Below, piece after piece: positions 42,687 through 51,349 of a stretch of 64,000 bases of DNA (positions within the stretch are counted from its first letter, which is position 1; the number at the start of each line of letters is the position of its first letter). The translations under genes were made by a program, and so were the position numbers. The stretch covers positions 2,508,001-2,572,000 of the forward strand of contig NZ_PKRT01000001.1 in the NCBI RefSeq assembly GCF_002855555.1, read 5' to 3'. The DNA is from Novosphingobium sp. TH158 (GTDB taxonomy: Bacteria > Pseudomonadota > Alphaproteobacteria > Sphingomonadales > Sphingomonadaceae). The notes beneath the pieces were generated by a model. That model was not told where the DNA came from, made no database searches, and saw only the letters and a list, made by a program, of their open reading frames with translations.

Positions 42687-43076
42687 TCAGTGCGGCGTGG
42701 CGGTTCCCGTCATGGCGCGAAGGATGTCGATGTAGTCCTGCCGGATCGTCGCAATGGCCCCGGCATCGAAGGCCAGGACGCTGTCGAGCACCGACTTGCG
42801 GGTTGCCTCGTAGAGGTGCCGCAGGGCCCAGGTGATCTCGCCCTCGCCGCTGATGCCCAGCTGCAGCGCGGTGAGCGAGGAGAGCGCGCGCGTCAGGCTT
42901 TCGCTCTTGCGCTGGTTGTCGCCCGCCTCGGCGGCATGCAGCGCGGTGCCAAGCGCGCCGATCAGCTGCTCATAACACAGCGAAACCAGCTGGCGCGGGT
43001 CCGAGCCGCCGATCCGGGCATCGAGTTCGACCCGGCGATAGGCATCCTGGGGAGTGTTTCGGGCAAGCAATGTCAT
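42687..43076 (-). CDS. fliS: Flagellar export chaperone FliS
   Basis: 129 residues from the ATG at 43076, all-helical, usual length. NTPQDAYRRVELDARIGGSDPRQLVSLCYEQLIGAL is the N-terminal FliS pattern (helix 1 with the conserved Tyr after the first residues), and WALRHLYEATRKSVLDSVLAFD matches the later helices. It binds the C-terminal end of flagellin in the cytoplasm and stops premature polymerisation. Translation starts within a few bases of the fliD stop (43081), so it is coupled to fliD. Last gene of the long flagellar operon. Confidence 0.9.
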   Translation of the reverse strand: MTLLARNTPQDAYRRVELDARIGGSDPRQLVSLCYEQLIGALGTALHAAEAGDNQRKSESLTRALSSLTALQLGISGEGEITWALRHLYEATRKSVLDSVLAFDAGAIATIRQDYIDILRAMTGTATPH

Positions 43077-43080
43077 GGCA

Positions 43081-44517
43081 TCAGTTCTTCGAATTCCACG
43101 CATCGATCTGGTTCTTCAGGAACGAGAGCGTGGACTTGGAGGCGCCGACCCCGGCATTCATCCGGGCAAAGCGAGTGATCAGCTGGCTGCGCAGTTCTTC
43201 CTGCCTCTCGGCAAGGTCGGTCTGGTCCGCCTTCAGCTTGGTGGCCTGCGCGGTGTAGCGCGCGATCGAGCCGCCCAGCGATCCCGGGTCGGAGGTCGAG
43301 GTCGCCCGGCGGGCAAGCGCGTCGAAGCTGGCGAACACGCCGTAAAGCCCGTTGGTGAACATGGCGGCCACGCCCTGCGGATCGGCGGTGAGCATCGCAT
43401 TGAGCCGGCCGGTGTCGAGCTTGAACGTGCCGTCGCGCTGGATCGAAAGGCCGATTTCGGCGAGCGTCTTCGGCTCGTTCCCGGTCGCGCCCGGCATGAT
43501 CACCTGCGTGCCGAACTGCGCCAGCGAGCGCTTGAGGCCGCGCGCACCGGCATCCTGCGCCAGCTCTCCGGTCTGCGGATTGGTCGCCTGGTTAAGCGCC
43601 GCGACCACTTCGTTGAAGGCGCCCACCAGCTCCTGCATGGCGGAACGGATGGCGGCGGCCGGATCGGCAAAGCTGAGCTGCGTGGGGCTGCCGGTGTTCG
43701 TGGCCGTAAGCTTGAGGTTCAGGCCCGGAATGGCATCGGTAACGGTGTTGCTTTTTGCCGTCATCGCCAGCCCGTCGATCCTGAAGGCGGCATCGCCGGC
43801 CGCGGCCTTGAGCCGCGTGGCATCGCCTGCCGGCGTCCAGGCCAGGTTCGCCAACCCTTCCTCTCCCGGTGTCTCCGTGGCTTCGAGGACGAAGCCGTTG
43901 GCCGCGCCCTCCTGGCCCTTGAGCACCAGCTGCGCGCCAGCCGCCGTATTGGCGACGAAGGCGGCAACGCCGGCATTGGCAGCGTTGATCGCGCCTGCGA
44001 CATCGGCCAGCGTCGCGCCGGTCGGGATGGTGACGGTAACCGGCGTGTGGGCCGTGTCCTCGGTAAAGCCGGAGCCTGCAACGGTGCCGAACCGCAAGGT
44101 CAGGCTGCCCGCGCCAACCGGGGCAGTTGCCGCAGGATAGGCCGGGCTGGCGAGCGTCTGCGCCGAGGCGAGCGTCGTCACTTCGAGCGAGAACGTGCCG
44201 CGCGGGCGGGCCGTGCCGGAAAGCGTCGGCTTGGCGACCGCGCCGTTCGCCAGCGTCGGCTGGGGCGAGAGGTCTCCGGTGCGGACGCGTTCGCCGAGCG
44301 AGGCGGACAGGTTGACCAGCATCGACTTGAGCGAGGAAGCGGCGGAGATGTTCGCCTGCAACCGCTCGGACTGGACCGTCAGCCGGTCGCTCTTGGCCGC
44401 GAACTGGGCATTGGCGAGCGTCTCGGCCAGCGCCGCCATGTCCACGCCGCTGCCCCCGCCAAGCGCGGTGATGAGCTGGCTGGTCGCCGATGCGGTGGTG
44501 GAGGAAGTGGTCGCCAT
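43081..44517 (-). CDS. fliD: Flagellar hook-associated protein 2 (filament cap)
   Basis: 478 residues. Begins with a Ser/Thr-rich stretch and GSGVDMAALAETLANAQFAAK, the FliD_N start; the FliD_C region (about 240-470) contains FNEVVAALNQATNP and ends with a coiled coil (LKADQTDLAERQEELRSQLITRFARMNAGV). Caps the growing filament and folds flagellin. FliS follows directly. Length is near the family norm. Lies 42 bases from flhB. Confidence 0.92.
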   Translation of the reverse strand: MATTSSTTASATSQLITALGGGSGVDMAALAETLANAQFAAKSDRLTVQSERLQANISAASSLKSMLVNLSASLGERVRTGDLSPQPTLANGAVAKPTLSGTARPRGTFSLEVTTLASAQTLASPAYPAATAPVGAGSLTLRFGTVAGSGFTEDTAHTPVTVTIPTGATLADVAGAINAANAGVAAFVANTAAGAQLVLKGQEGAANGFVLEATETPGEEGLANLAWTPAGDATRLKAAAGDAAFRIDGLAMTAKSNTVTDAIPGLNLKLTATNTGSPTQLSFADPAAAIRSAMQELVGAFNEVVAALNQATNPQTGELAQDAGARGLKRSLAQFGTQVIMPGATGNEPKTLAEIGLSIQRDGTFKLDTGRLNAMLTADPQGVAAMFTNGLYGVFASFDALARRATSTSDPGSLGGSIARYTAQATKLKADQTDLAERQEELRSQLITRFARMNAGVGASKSTLSFLKNQIDAWNSKN

Positions 44518-44559
44518 GCCGCTAAGGACGGTTACGGAAGGGCCCGGTTAAGGGGTCAC

Positions 44560-45696
44560 TCAGGCCGTGGCCGGATCAAGCCGGCCTTCGGCGTCGAAAC
44601 GCAGCGCGACCGGCACCTCGATGGCAGGCGCGCGGGGGCTCTCGCCGCGCTTCAGGGCAAGGACGAAGGCAAGCACGGCAGCGACCGCGCCGTACAGCTC
44701 CTCGCGGATCACCTGGTTCTCGCGCGTGGTGTAATAGACCGAGCGGGCGAGCGAGGGGTATTCTAGGCAGGGCAATTCCAGTTCGGCGGCCAGTTCGCGC
44801 ATGGCCAGCGCCTTTTCCCCGCGCCCCTTGGCCAGGACGATCGGGGCCGAAGCCTTGAGCGGATCATAGGCCATGGCCACCGAGAAGTGCGTCGGGTTGG
44901 TGATGACGAACTGCGCCTCCTTCATCGCCCGGGCCACGCCGCCGCGCGCCAGCTGGCGCTGTTTCTGGCGGATCGCCGCCTTCTTTTCGGGGCTGCCTTC
45001 CTGCTCCTTGTGCTCATCGCGCAGGTCCTGGTGGCTCATCTTCAGGCGGGACAGGCGGCGCAGCCACTGGATCGGGAAGTCGATCAGGGCGATGACCGCC
45101 AGACCGGCCGAAAGCGCGAAGAGCAGCGAGGTGAGCGCGGCCCAGCCCGCCGCGATCTGTCCGGAAAGCGGCATGGCGGGCAGCGCCGCGATCTCGCCCC
45201 AGTGGGCCCGTGCCCAGAACCAGGTGATGGCGCAGAGCAGCAGCGCCTTGGCCACCGACTTGCCCAGCTCGATCAGCGCCTGCAGGCCGAACATGCGTTT
45301 CAGGCCGCTCAGCGGGTTGATCCGCGATGCCTTGGGGGCAAGGTTGCCCATCAGCCAGCGACCCTCGCCAAAGCCGAGTTGCGAGACGATCGAGGCGATG
45401 ATGACGACCGCTCCCAGCACCAGCACGGGGGGAGTCACCGCCAGCAGGGCCGATGTCATCAGCCTGCCGGGCTCGAAACTGCCGACATCCGCGCGCGTGA
45501 AGGTCAGGCCCGATGAAAGCCCGGTCGCCAGCTTGTCGAACAGCCATGGCCCGGCAAAGGCCAGCCATGCCGCTCCGGCCAGTGCCGCCGCCGCCGTCGC
45601 CAGTTCGCGGCTGCGCAGGACATCGCCCTTGCGGGCAGCGTCCTTTTTGCGCTTCTGGGTTGGGGCCTGGGTCTTTTCGCCGGCGCTTTCGCTCAT
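44560..45696 (-). CDS. flhB: Flagellar export protein FlhB
   Basis: 378 residues. Hydrophilic N-terminus (EKTQAPTQKRKKDAARKGDV), four membrane spans, then the cytoplasmic domain with FVITNPTHFSVAMAYDP, where NPTH is the autocleavage site that switches export from rod/hook to filament substrates. A 35-residue tail follows (RGESPRAPAIEVPVALRFDAEG). Overlaps the fliR stop by 4 bases. Confidence 0.94.
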   Translation of the reverse strand: MSESAGEKTQAPTQKRKKDAARKGDVLRSRELATAAAALAGAAWLAFAGPWLFDKLATGLSSGLTFTRADVGSFEPGRLMTSALLAVTPPVLVLGAVVIIASIVSQLGFGEGRWLMGNLAPKASRINPLSGLKRMFGLQALIELGKSVAKALLLCAITWFWARAHWGEIAALPAMPLSGQIAAGWAALTSLLFALSAGLAVIALIDFPIQWLRRLSRLKMSHQDLRDEHKEQEGSPEKKAAIRQKQRQLARGGVARAMKEAQFVITNPTHFSVAMAYDPLKASAPIVLAKGRGEKALAMRELAAELELPCLEYPSLARSVYYTTRENQVIREELYGAVAAVLAFVLALKRGESPRAPAIEVPVALRFDAEGRLDPATA

Positions 45697-46475
45697 CGTG
45701 CGATGACCTTTTCGGCGTGGGCCAGAGCATCGGCGGTGAGCGCGGCCATGGCGTCGGGCAGCAGCTGGGCGGAAAGGATCAGCGCGCCGATCCCGGCCAG
45801 CACGCCCGCCGGCAGGCCAAGCGCGAACAGGTTGAGCGAAGGCGCGGAGCGGCTGAGCATGCCGGCAGCAAGCTGGACCAGCAGCAGGATCAGCGTCACC
45901 GGCAAGGCAATGGCCAAGGCGGTAAGCAGCATGGTTGCCGCATAGCCGCCCACCATGGCGATGCGGTCCGGCCCCAGCCAGGTCTGGCCGGGGGGAAAGG
46001 TCTCATAGCTTTTCAGCACCAGGTCGATGAACAGGAGGTGCCCGCCGAGCGCGAGGAAGACGAGCGTGAGGACGACCGAGTAATACTGCCCCAGCGCCGG
46101 GGAGTGGGCGCCCGTGTTGGGATCGGCGGCCGTGGCGATCGACATGCCCATACCGGCGCCGACCAGTTCGGCGGCAATCACCGGCGCGGCAAAGGCGATC
46201 TGCAGCACCATGCCCAGCGACAGCCCGATCAGCACCTCGCCGGCGACAGCCAGCATCCCGGCAAGCGAGAGCAGCTGGGCCGGAGCCTGCACCGGCAGCC
46301 AGTTGCACACCAGGATGCCGATGGCACCGGTCACGATGACGCGCACCTGCATGGGCACGCTGGATGCACCGAAGAAGGGGGCGGCGAGCAGGGCCGCGCC
46401 CACCCGGGTCATGATGAACATCCAGCGCCAGAATTCGGCCTCTACCGCACCGAACCCGAAGGTAAGCTGCATCAT
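45693..46475 (-). CDS. fliR: Flagellar export protein FliR
   Basis: 260 residues from the ATG at 46475 (next ATG at 46472 is equally possible). Hydrophobic throughout with about six spans: FWRWMFIMTRVGAALLAAPFFG, VGAGMGMSIATAADPNTGAHSPALGQYYSVV and LLLVQLAAGMLSRSAPSLNLFALGLP are the conserved FliR blocks. Part of the FliPQR export gate. Overlaps fliQ (stop at 46472) and flhB, as in other flagellar operons. Confidence 0.93.
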   Translation of the reverse strand: MMQLTFGFGAVEAEFWRWMFIMTRVGAALLAAPFFGASSVPMQVRVIVTGAIGILVCNWLPVQAPAQLLSLAGMLAVAGEVLIGLSLGMVLQIAFAAPVIAAELVGAGMGMSIATAADPNTGAHSPALGQYYSVVLTLVFLALGGHLLFIDLVLKSYETFPPGQTWLGPDRIAMVGGYAATMLLTALAIALPVTLILLLVQLAAGMLSRSAPSLNLFALGLPAGVLAGIGALILSAQLLPDAMAALTADALAHAEKVIAR

Positions 46476-46744
46476 CGGCCAAGCCGCCCGATCTCTTCGA
46501 AGATGTCGCCAAGGAAATCGGCGACAAGCCCCATCATGGATGCGCCCATCACCACCAGGACCAGGGCGATCACCACCAGCTTGGGAACGAAGGTCAGCGT
46601 CTGCTCGGAAACCGAGGTCGCCGCCTGGACGATGCCGATGACCAGGCCGACAGCCAGACTGGCGAGCAGCACCGGTGCGGCGACCAGCGCGGTAACCCAC
46701 AGCATCCGGTCAGCCAGCGCAAGGAGGGAGGAAGCCTCGTCCAT
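46472..46744 (-). CDS. fliQ: Flagellar export protein FliQ
   Basis: 90 residues, two membrane spans: ALVAAPVLLASLAVGLVIGIVQAATSVSEQTLTFVPKL, then ALVLVVMGASMM. Matches FliQ of the FliPQR gate in length and in the QAxTxxxEQTLxFxPK block. Sits between fliP (6-base gap) and fliR (overlap). Confidence 0.94.
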   Translation of the reverse strand: MDEASSLLALADRMLWVTALVAAPVLLASLAVGLVIGIVQAATSVSEQTLTFVPKLVVIALVLVVMGASMMGLVADFLGDIFEEIGRLGR

Positions 46745-46750
46745 CGCGCG

Positions 46751-47482
46751 CTATCCGAAGCTGGCCGCAAGGCTGCCCATCAGCAGGGCCCAGCCATCAA
46801 CCAGCACGAACAGCAGCAGCTTGAAGGGCAGGGAGACCACGGTCGGGCTCATCATCATCATGCCCAGGCTCATCAGCACCGACGAGACCACCAGGTCGAT
46901 GACGAGGAAGGGCAGGAACAGCATGAAGCCGATCTGGAAGGCAGTCTTGAGCTCGCTGGTAACGAAGGCCGGCAGCAGGATCGACCATGGCACGTCATTG
47001 GGCGAGGCGAACTTGGGCGCCTTGGCCATGTCGGCAAACATGGCCAGATCGTGCTCGCGCGTCTGGCGCAGCATGAACTGGCGGAATTCGCCGCCCGCTG
47101 CGGTGATTGCCTGTTCGGCATTGATCGTGCCCGCCGAATAGGGGGCAATGGCATTGGCGTTCACCTTTTCCAGCGTCGGCGCCATGATGAACAGCGAAAG
47201 GAACAGCGAAAGGCCAACCAGCACCTGGTTGGGCGGGCTCTGCTGCAACCCCAGCGCCTGCCGCAGGATGCCCATGACGACGAGCACGCGGGTGAAGCTC
47301 GTCATCATCAGGATCAGGCTGGGCAGGATCGTAAGCAGCCCCATCAGCAGCAGCAGCTGGAGCGAGAGGCTCATGCCGCTCGGCTGGCCACCGTTGATCG
47401 AGGTGAAGGCCCGGTCGATCGCGCCGGGAATGGCCGTCGGCGCCTGCGCGGCGGCGGTGGCGAGCAGGTCGATCATGCTCAT
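46751..47482 (-). CDS. fliP: Flagellar export protein FliP
   Basis: 243 residues. A weak N-terminal leader, then LQLLLLMGLLTILPSLILMMTSFTRVLVVMGILRQALGLQQSPPNQVLVGLSLFLSLFIMAP and the C-terminal FQIGFMLFLPFLVIDLVVSSVLMSLGMMMMSPTVVSLPFKLLLFVLVDGW, both hallmark FliP regions. Core of the FliPQR gate in the inner membrane. Overlaps the end of fliO by 4 bases. Confidence 0.95.
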   Translation of the reverse strand: MSMIDLLATAAAQAPTAIPGAIDRAFTSINGGQPSGMSLSLQLLLLMGLLTILPSLILMMTSFTRVLVVMGILRQALGLQQSPPNQVLVGLSLFLSLFIMAPTLEKVNANAIAPYSAGTINAEQAITAAGGEFRQFMLRQTREHDLAMFADMAKAPKFASPNDVPWSILLPAFVTSELKTAFQIGFMLFLPFLVIDLVVSSVLMSLGMMMMSPTVVSLPFKLLLFVLVDGWALLMGSLAASFG

Positions 47483-47748
47483 TCGCCCGACTCCGGCACA
47501 GGGACTTCGGCAAGGCGGACAAGGCCGTTGCGCGATGCGGAAACGAGGATCTGGCGGCCGTGGAATTCCAGCACGGCCAGCTTGAGCGTGGGCGAAAGCA
47601 TGGTGGTTTCAACCACCCGCACCGAACGCGCGCCCTGCTGCGGGCCGCCGTACCGGGCCTGCATCTTCTGCATCAGCTTCAGGCTGCCCCAGATCAGTGC
47701 GCCGATCAGCGGCAGCAGGACGATCAGCTTGACGACGTACCACAGCAC
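47479..47748 (-). CDS. fliO: Flagellar protein FliO
   Basis: 89 residues, one N-terminal membrane span (VVKLIVLLPLIGALIWGSL) and a small cytoplasmic domain with RVVETTMLSPTLKLAVLEFHGRQILVSAS, the FliO pattern. Helps assemble the FliP gate. Shorter than enterobacterial FliO but normal for alphaproteobacteria. Between fliN (3-base gap) and fliP. Confidence 0.88.
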   Translation of the reverse strand: MLWYVVKLIVLLPLIGALIWGSLKLMQKMQARYGGPQQGARSVRVVETTMLSPTLKLAVLEFHGRQILVSASRNGLVRLAEVPVPESGE

Positions 47749-47751
47749 GGC

Positions 47752-48006
47752 TCAGCCCTCCGATCCGGCCAGCTCGACGATGCGCAGGCCGAAGCGGTTG
47801 TTCTCCGCCACGATCTCGCCCCGCGCGATCAGCTTGCCGTTGACCATGACGTCGAGCAGCTCGTCGGTCAGCCGGTCGAGCATGACCACGCTTTCCTCGC
47901 CAAGCGAGAGCACGTCCTTCAGTTTCATTTCGGTGCGGCCCAGTTCGACGGAAAGGCGCACGTCGACGTCTTTCAGCAGGTCGAAACTGCGGGGCTGGGC
48001 TGTCAT
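47752..48006 (-). CDS. fliN: Flagellar motor switch protein FliN
   Basis: 84 residues, essentially only the C-terminal SpoA domain: LKDVDVRLSVELGRTEMKLKDVLSLGEESVVMLDRLTDELLDVMVNGKLIARGEIVAENNRFGLRIVEL. Forms the bottom of the C-ring with FliM. Enterobacterial FliN has a longer N-terminal arm, lacking here. Downstream of fliM by 18 bases. Confidence 0.93.
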   Translation of the reverse strand: MTAQPRSFDLLKDVDVRLSVELGRTEMKLKDVLSLGEESVVMLDRLTDELLDVMVNGKLIARGEIVAENNRFGLRIVELAGSEG

Positions 48007-48024
48007 GGAAGCAGATCCTCTTCT

Positions 48025-48921
48025 TCAGGCGAATGACTGGGTGATGCGCAGGGCGACGCGATCGTCGGCCTCGCCGACCATGCCCGTGGCGATGACCTTG
48101 CCCGCCACCTTGAGCGGCACCTGCCGCGCGACGGCGACGGGCAGGACCTGTCCGGGGGTGAGCGCGGCGAGCGTCGCCATCGACATGCGCATGTCGACAA
48201 GCACGGCGGAAAGTTCGAGCGGCAGGTCGGCAAAGGGCGCCTCGGCCGGATCGGCCCGGCCGCGCACGCGGGGCGGCGGGGCAGCGCTCTTTTCGTCGAA
48301 CAGTGCGGGCAGGTGGGCTTCCAGCAAAGCGACGTGGAGCGGCCAGGGCTCGCGGCCTTCCTCGAAGACCTCAAGCTTCATCGCGGCCAGCGGCGCGCCA
48401 TCGGGGAAAGGGGCCAGCGCGCCAAGCGAGCCGTCGCGACGCAGTACGTTGATCGCATCCGCCGGCAGGTTCAGCGCGGCGGCAAGGCTGTTTGCCACCA
48501 GCGCTTCGACGCGGCGGATCATCAGGTCGGCAGACAGGGGGAAGCGCGGCGGCAGGTTGCCGCGCAGCTCGCCCCGTCCGCCAAAAGTGCGGTCGACCAG
48601 TCCGAGCACGGCGGAGGCCTGCACGGAAACGAGCAGCGGCACGCCGGCATGGCCGATCGAGAACAGCGTATTGGCGGCGAGCGGGCCAACCTCGGCACCG
48701 AACATCAGGTCATCGTCCTGCCGCGCGGCATGGGCCTTCACGCGCAGCGCCTCGCAGCCGTGCAGCGGGGCCAGCGCCGGGGCAAGGGTGCGGGCCATGG
48801 CCTCGCCCATGGTGCCCAGGCGCGGCATCAGGTCTCCCACCGGGGCTACCACGCCGCGCAGCAGCTCGGGGCAATGCTGCGCCGCGACCCGCTCGGCAAC
48901 AAAGGCGCGTTCGGGCTTCAT
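48025..48921 (-). CDS. fliM: Flagellar motor switch protein FliM
   Basis: 298 residues from the ATG at 48921. The middle CheC-like region is LMPRLGTMGEAMARTLAPALAPLHG to RRVEALVANSLAAAL, and the C-terminal SpoA domain VLVDMRMSMATLAALTPGQVLPVAVARQVPLKVAGKVIATGMVGEADDRVALRI. The N-terminal CheY-binding segment LSQxEIDxLL is not seen (sequence begins MKPERAFVAERV). It is shorter than the usual 320-340 residues and diverged, so CheY control may differ. Its start overlaps the fliL stop. Confidence 0.85.
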   Translation of the reverse strand: MKPERAFVAERVAAQHCPELLRGVVAPVGDLMPRLGTMGEAMARTLAPALAPLHGCEALRVKAHAARQDDDLMFGAEVGPLAANTLFSIGHAGVPLLVSVQASAVLGLVDRTFGGRGELRGNLPPRFPLSADLMIRRVEALVANSLAAALNLPADAINVLRRDGSLGALAPFPDGAPLAAMKLEVFEEGREPWPLHVALLEAHLPALFDEKSAAPPPRVRGRADPAEAPFADLPLELSAVLVDMRMSMATLAALTPGQVLPVAVARQVPLKVAGKVIATGMVGEADDRVALRITQSFA

Positions 48922-49514
48922 TACTGCACGATCATCGAGCGGAAGTAGACGGCATCGACGCCGCCGAAGCCTTCGGTATCGGTCAGCACCTTGTTGATCG
49001 CGGCGGTCAGGCGCTTCTGCAGCCGGTCCTTGCCCTCGATCGAATAGACGTCTTCCTCCGGCGTATCGGCCAGGACTTCCAGCAGGCGGCTGCGGATTGC
49101 CAGTTCGTGCTTCTTCAGCCACATCAGCACCCGGCCGTCGCGGCGGGTGGAGCAGGCCAGGCTTACCTGGACCAGCGCCTCGGAATTCTTGAGGTTCGAG
49201 GTGAAGTCCTCGGAGAAGGTGTAATAGCTGGTGCGGTATTCGCTGCCGCCATCGCCTTCCACTTCGGCAGCGCCGCCTTCGCCCTCCTTGCCGCCTTCCT
49301 TCTTGGGGGCATAGGGGTCTTCCTCGCCCTTCTTCACCAGCTTGGGCTTGTTGTCTTCCTTGACCTCTTCCTTGTGGCCAAGCAGCCCGGCGACCATGGC
49401 GCCATAAACGCCCCCGCCGCCGACGGCGAGGAGCGCCACCGGCAGGATCAGCTTCTTGACGAGCCCCCCCTTCTTCTTGGCGGGCTTGGCATCGGTTGCA
49501 GCTTCAGTACTCAT
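48921..49514 (-). CDS. fliL: Flagellar basal body-associated protein FliL
   Basis: 197 residues. A Lys-rich start (KPAKKKGGLVKK), one membrane span (LILPVALLAVGGGGVYGAMVAGLLG), a long acidic/Lys/Gly linker (about 45-90), and the FliL domain ending RLQKRLTAAINKVLTDTEGFGGVDAVYFRSMIVQ. Interacts with the stator near the motor. It ends on the fliM start (ATGA type). Confidence 0.92.
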   Translation of the reverse strand: MSTEAATDAKPAKKKGGLVKKLILPVALLAVGGGGVYGAMVAGLLGHKEEVKEDNKPKLVKKGEEDPYAPKKEGGKEGEGGAAEVEGDGGSEYRTSYYTFSEDFTSNLKNSEALVQVSLACSTRRDGRVLMWLKKHELAIRSRLLEVLADTPEEDVYSIEGKDRLQKRLTAAINKVLTDTEGFGGVDAVYFRSMIVQ

Positions 49515-49540
49515 GGTTCAGCGTTCCTCGGTCGGATCGG

Positions 49541-50884
49541 TCAGGCGAAAATGCCGCGCCGGCGCTCGGCCGGGGGCTGGTCGGATGGGGCCGCGCGGTC
49601 ATTGCGCGCAGCGGTGCCGCGCTGGTCAGCGCCGGCATTCTGGCGGGCGGAGGACTGGCCCTGCCCGCTGGTGAAGGAGAAGCCGCTATCGCCCTGCCGC
49701 GAAGGCTGGCCGCTGCTGCTGCCGGTCGTTTCTGCCCCGGCGCTTGCTGGCGGGACCAATGCGGCTGCCTCGACAGCGCGGGCGAACTCCGGGTCCGGAC
49801 TGGCAAGCGTGACGTTGAGGCCCGAGGCATCGGGCGCGAACGACAGCGAGACCTTGCCGAACTGCGCATGATCGAGCGAAACCTTGACTGCCGCCGGTGC
49901 CACCGCCTCGCGCGCGGCGACGAGGCGATCGACCAACTGGGCAAAGTCCACCGGCGTTTCGCTGCGGTTCGCGGCAGGAACTGGCGCGGCTTCGGGTGCA
50001 GGCTGGAACGCCGCCGGGGCGAGGTTCACCGAAACCGATGGCTGCTGTGCGGGTGCAGGCGCGGCGGTGCGCTGCTCGGGCCGGGCGGCGCTTGCAGCGG
50101 CTGCGGGCTCAGAGACCTGCACTGCCTCGGCGGGTTCCAGCGCCATGCGCGCGGACAGGATTGCGGCCGGTAGCGGCGCAGGCTGCTGCGGCCCGGTTTC
50201 CGGCTTGGCCGGCTGCGCGGGTGCAGCCGGGACCGGCTGGTGGAGTGCGACCGGGGCGCGCTCCGCCTCGCCGCGCCGGGTGCGAACCTGGACCGGTGCG
50301 GGCGCAAGCGGAGGCAGTGCGGGTTGTGCCGACACGACCGGCAGGGTGCCAGCGGCAGGATCGGCTGCGTCCGCCGGCTCTTCATCGGTAACGACCGGTT
50401 CGGCGGTTTCTGACGGCCTGCCGCTCTCTTCCGCATGTGCGGCGGCGCGGGCCGCGCGCATGGGGCGTGCCAGGGCAATCACCGGGGCGGGCGAGGATGG
50501 CATCTGCCCCGCCACCGGCTCGGAACCGGATGCGGCGTCCACTTCTCCCAAAGAAACCTCAAGCCTGGTCGAGATTGCTGCCGAAGGTGCAGCCTTTCCG
50601 GCAACCGGGCTATCTGCCGATGCTGCGGCAACCGGCGGCAACACAACCGGCAAGGTATTGCCGCTTGCCGGCAATACGGAGAGTGTCGGGGGCGGGCTGG
50701 AGGCAGCCAGCGCCATACTCCCACCAACGCCCGACTGGGGCACCGCCGCAACGGGGCTTTCGATTTCCAGCGCCAGAAGTCCAGCAAATCCGCCAGTCTC
50801 CTCGCTCGCCACGGCTGGCCCAGCGCGCATTTCGGGCATGGCGCCGCCAAGTGGCAGAAGCGACGGCGCGGCCTGATCGATCAT
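49541..50884 (-). CDS. fliK: Flagellar hook-length control protein FliK
   Basis: 447 residues. Most is a Pro/Ala-rich, low-complexity ruler (about 1-330), as in other FliK proteins. The conserved C-terminal domain is VAPAAVKVSLDHAQFGKVSLSFAPDASGLNVTLASPDPEFARAVE (the Flg_hook fold, about 335-385). The tail is Gln/Arg/Ser-rich and ends in PAERRRGIFA. It measures the hook and triggers the FlhB switch. Lies between fliJ and fliL. Confidence 0.88.
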   Translation of the reverse strand: MIDQAAPSLLPLGGAMPEMRAGPAVASEETGGFAGLLALEIESPVAAVPQSGVGGSMALAASSPPPTLSVLPASGNTLPVVLPPVAAASADSPVAGKAAPSAAISTRLEVSLGEVDAASGSEPVAGQMPSSPAPVIALARPMRAARAAAHAEESGRPSETAEPVVTDEEPADAADPAAGTLPVVSAQPALPPLAPAPVQVRTRRGEAERAPVALHQPVPAAPAQPAKPETGPQQPAPLPAAILSARMALEPAEAVQVSEPAAAASAARPEQRTAAPAPAQQPSVSVNLAPAAFQPAPEAAPVPAANRSETPVDFAQLVDRLVAAREAVAPAAVKVSLDHAQFGKVSLSFAPDASGLNVTLASPDPEFARAVEAAALVPPASAGAETTGSSSGQPSRQGDSGFSFTSGQGQSSARQNAGADQRGTAARNDRAAPSDQPPAERRRGIFA

Positions 50885-50917
50885 TGAAACTGCTCCCCGG
50901 TTGCGGTTCGTCAGTGA

Positions 50918-51349
50918 CTATTCAAGACCCGTGCCAGATTGCCTGCGGGCACCTTGCGGGGTGTGGCTGTCGCGCTGGCCAAGCGCCGTTGCCTCGCTTT
51001 TTGCACGGTCTTCCACCGCCTGCCGGCGGCGCTCGGCCTCGGCCAGGTGGGCCAGCTTGGCATCGGCATGGGACCGGGCGCGCAGGGCATCGGCGCGGGT
51101 CGCCTCGCCCACGCCGGACAGTCCGCTGCGAAAGCGCGAGAGGTTTTGCAGTGCCGCGCCGTCCGCCACGTCGATGCGCGCGGCATAATCGCCCAGCAAT
51201 TGCCCGGTCCGGGTGGCGAGGGCTTCCAGCTGGGCGAGGGTCGATTCCGCCTTGGCAGCCTCGCGCGCGGCCGCCTGCTTGGCGACGGCGCGGACCTTTT
51301 CGAGCCGTTGCAGCCGCAACAGCCGGCGCGGATCAGCCCGGTTCGCCAA
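50918..51349 (-). CDS. fliJ: Flagellar export chaperone FliJ (TTG start)
   Basis: 143 residues from a TTG at 51349, chosen because CTGGAGG lies 6 bases upstream and the residues (LANRADPRRLLRLQRLEKVRAV) begin the FliJ helix at once. No ATG gives a sensible N-terminus. The whole protein is a coiled coil (AREAAKAESTLAQLEALATRTGQLLGDYAARI, then DALRARSHADAKLAHLAEAERRRQAVEDRAK). It overlaps the end of fliI by about 17 bases. Works in the export ATPase complex. Confidence 0.82.
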   Translation of the reverse strand: MANRADPRRLLRLQRLEKVRAVAKQAAAREAAKAESTLAQLEALATRTGQLLGDYAARIDVADGAALQNLSRFRSGLSGVGEATRADALRARSHADAKLAHLAEAERRRQAVEDRAKSEATALGQRDSHTPQGARRQSGTGLE

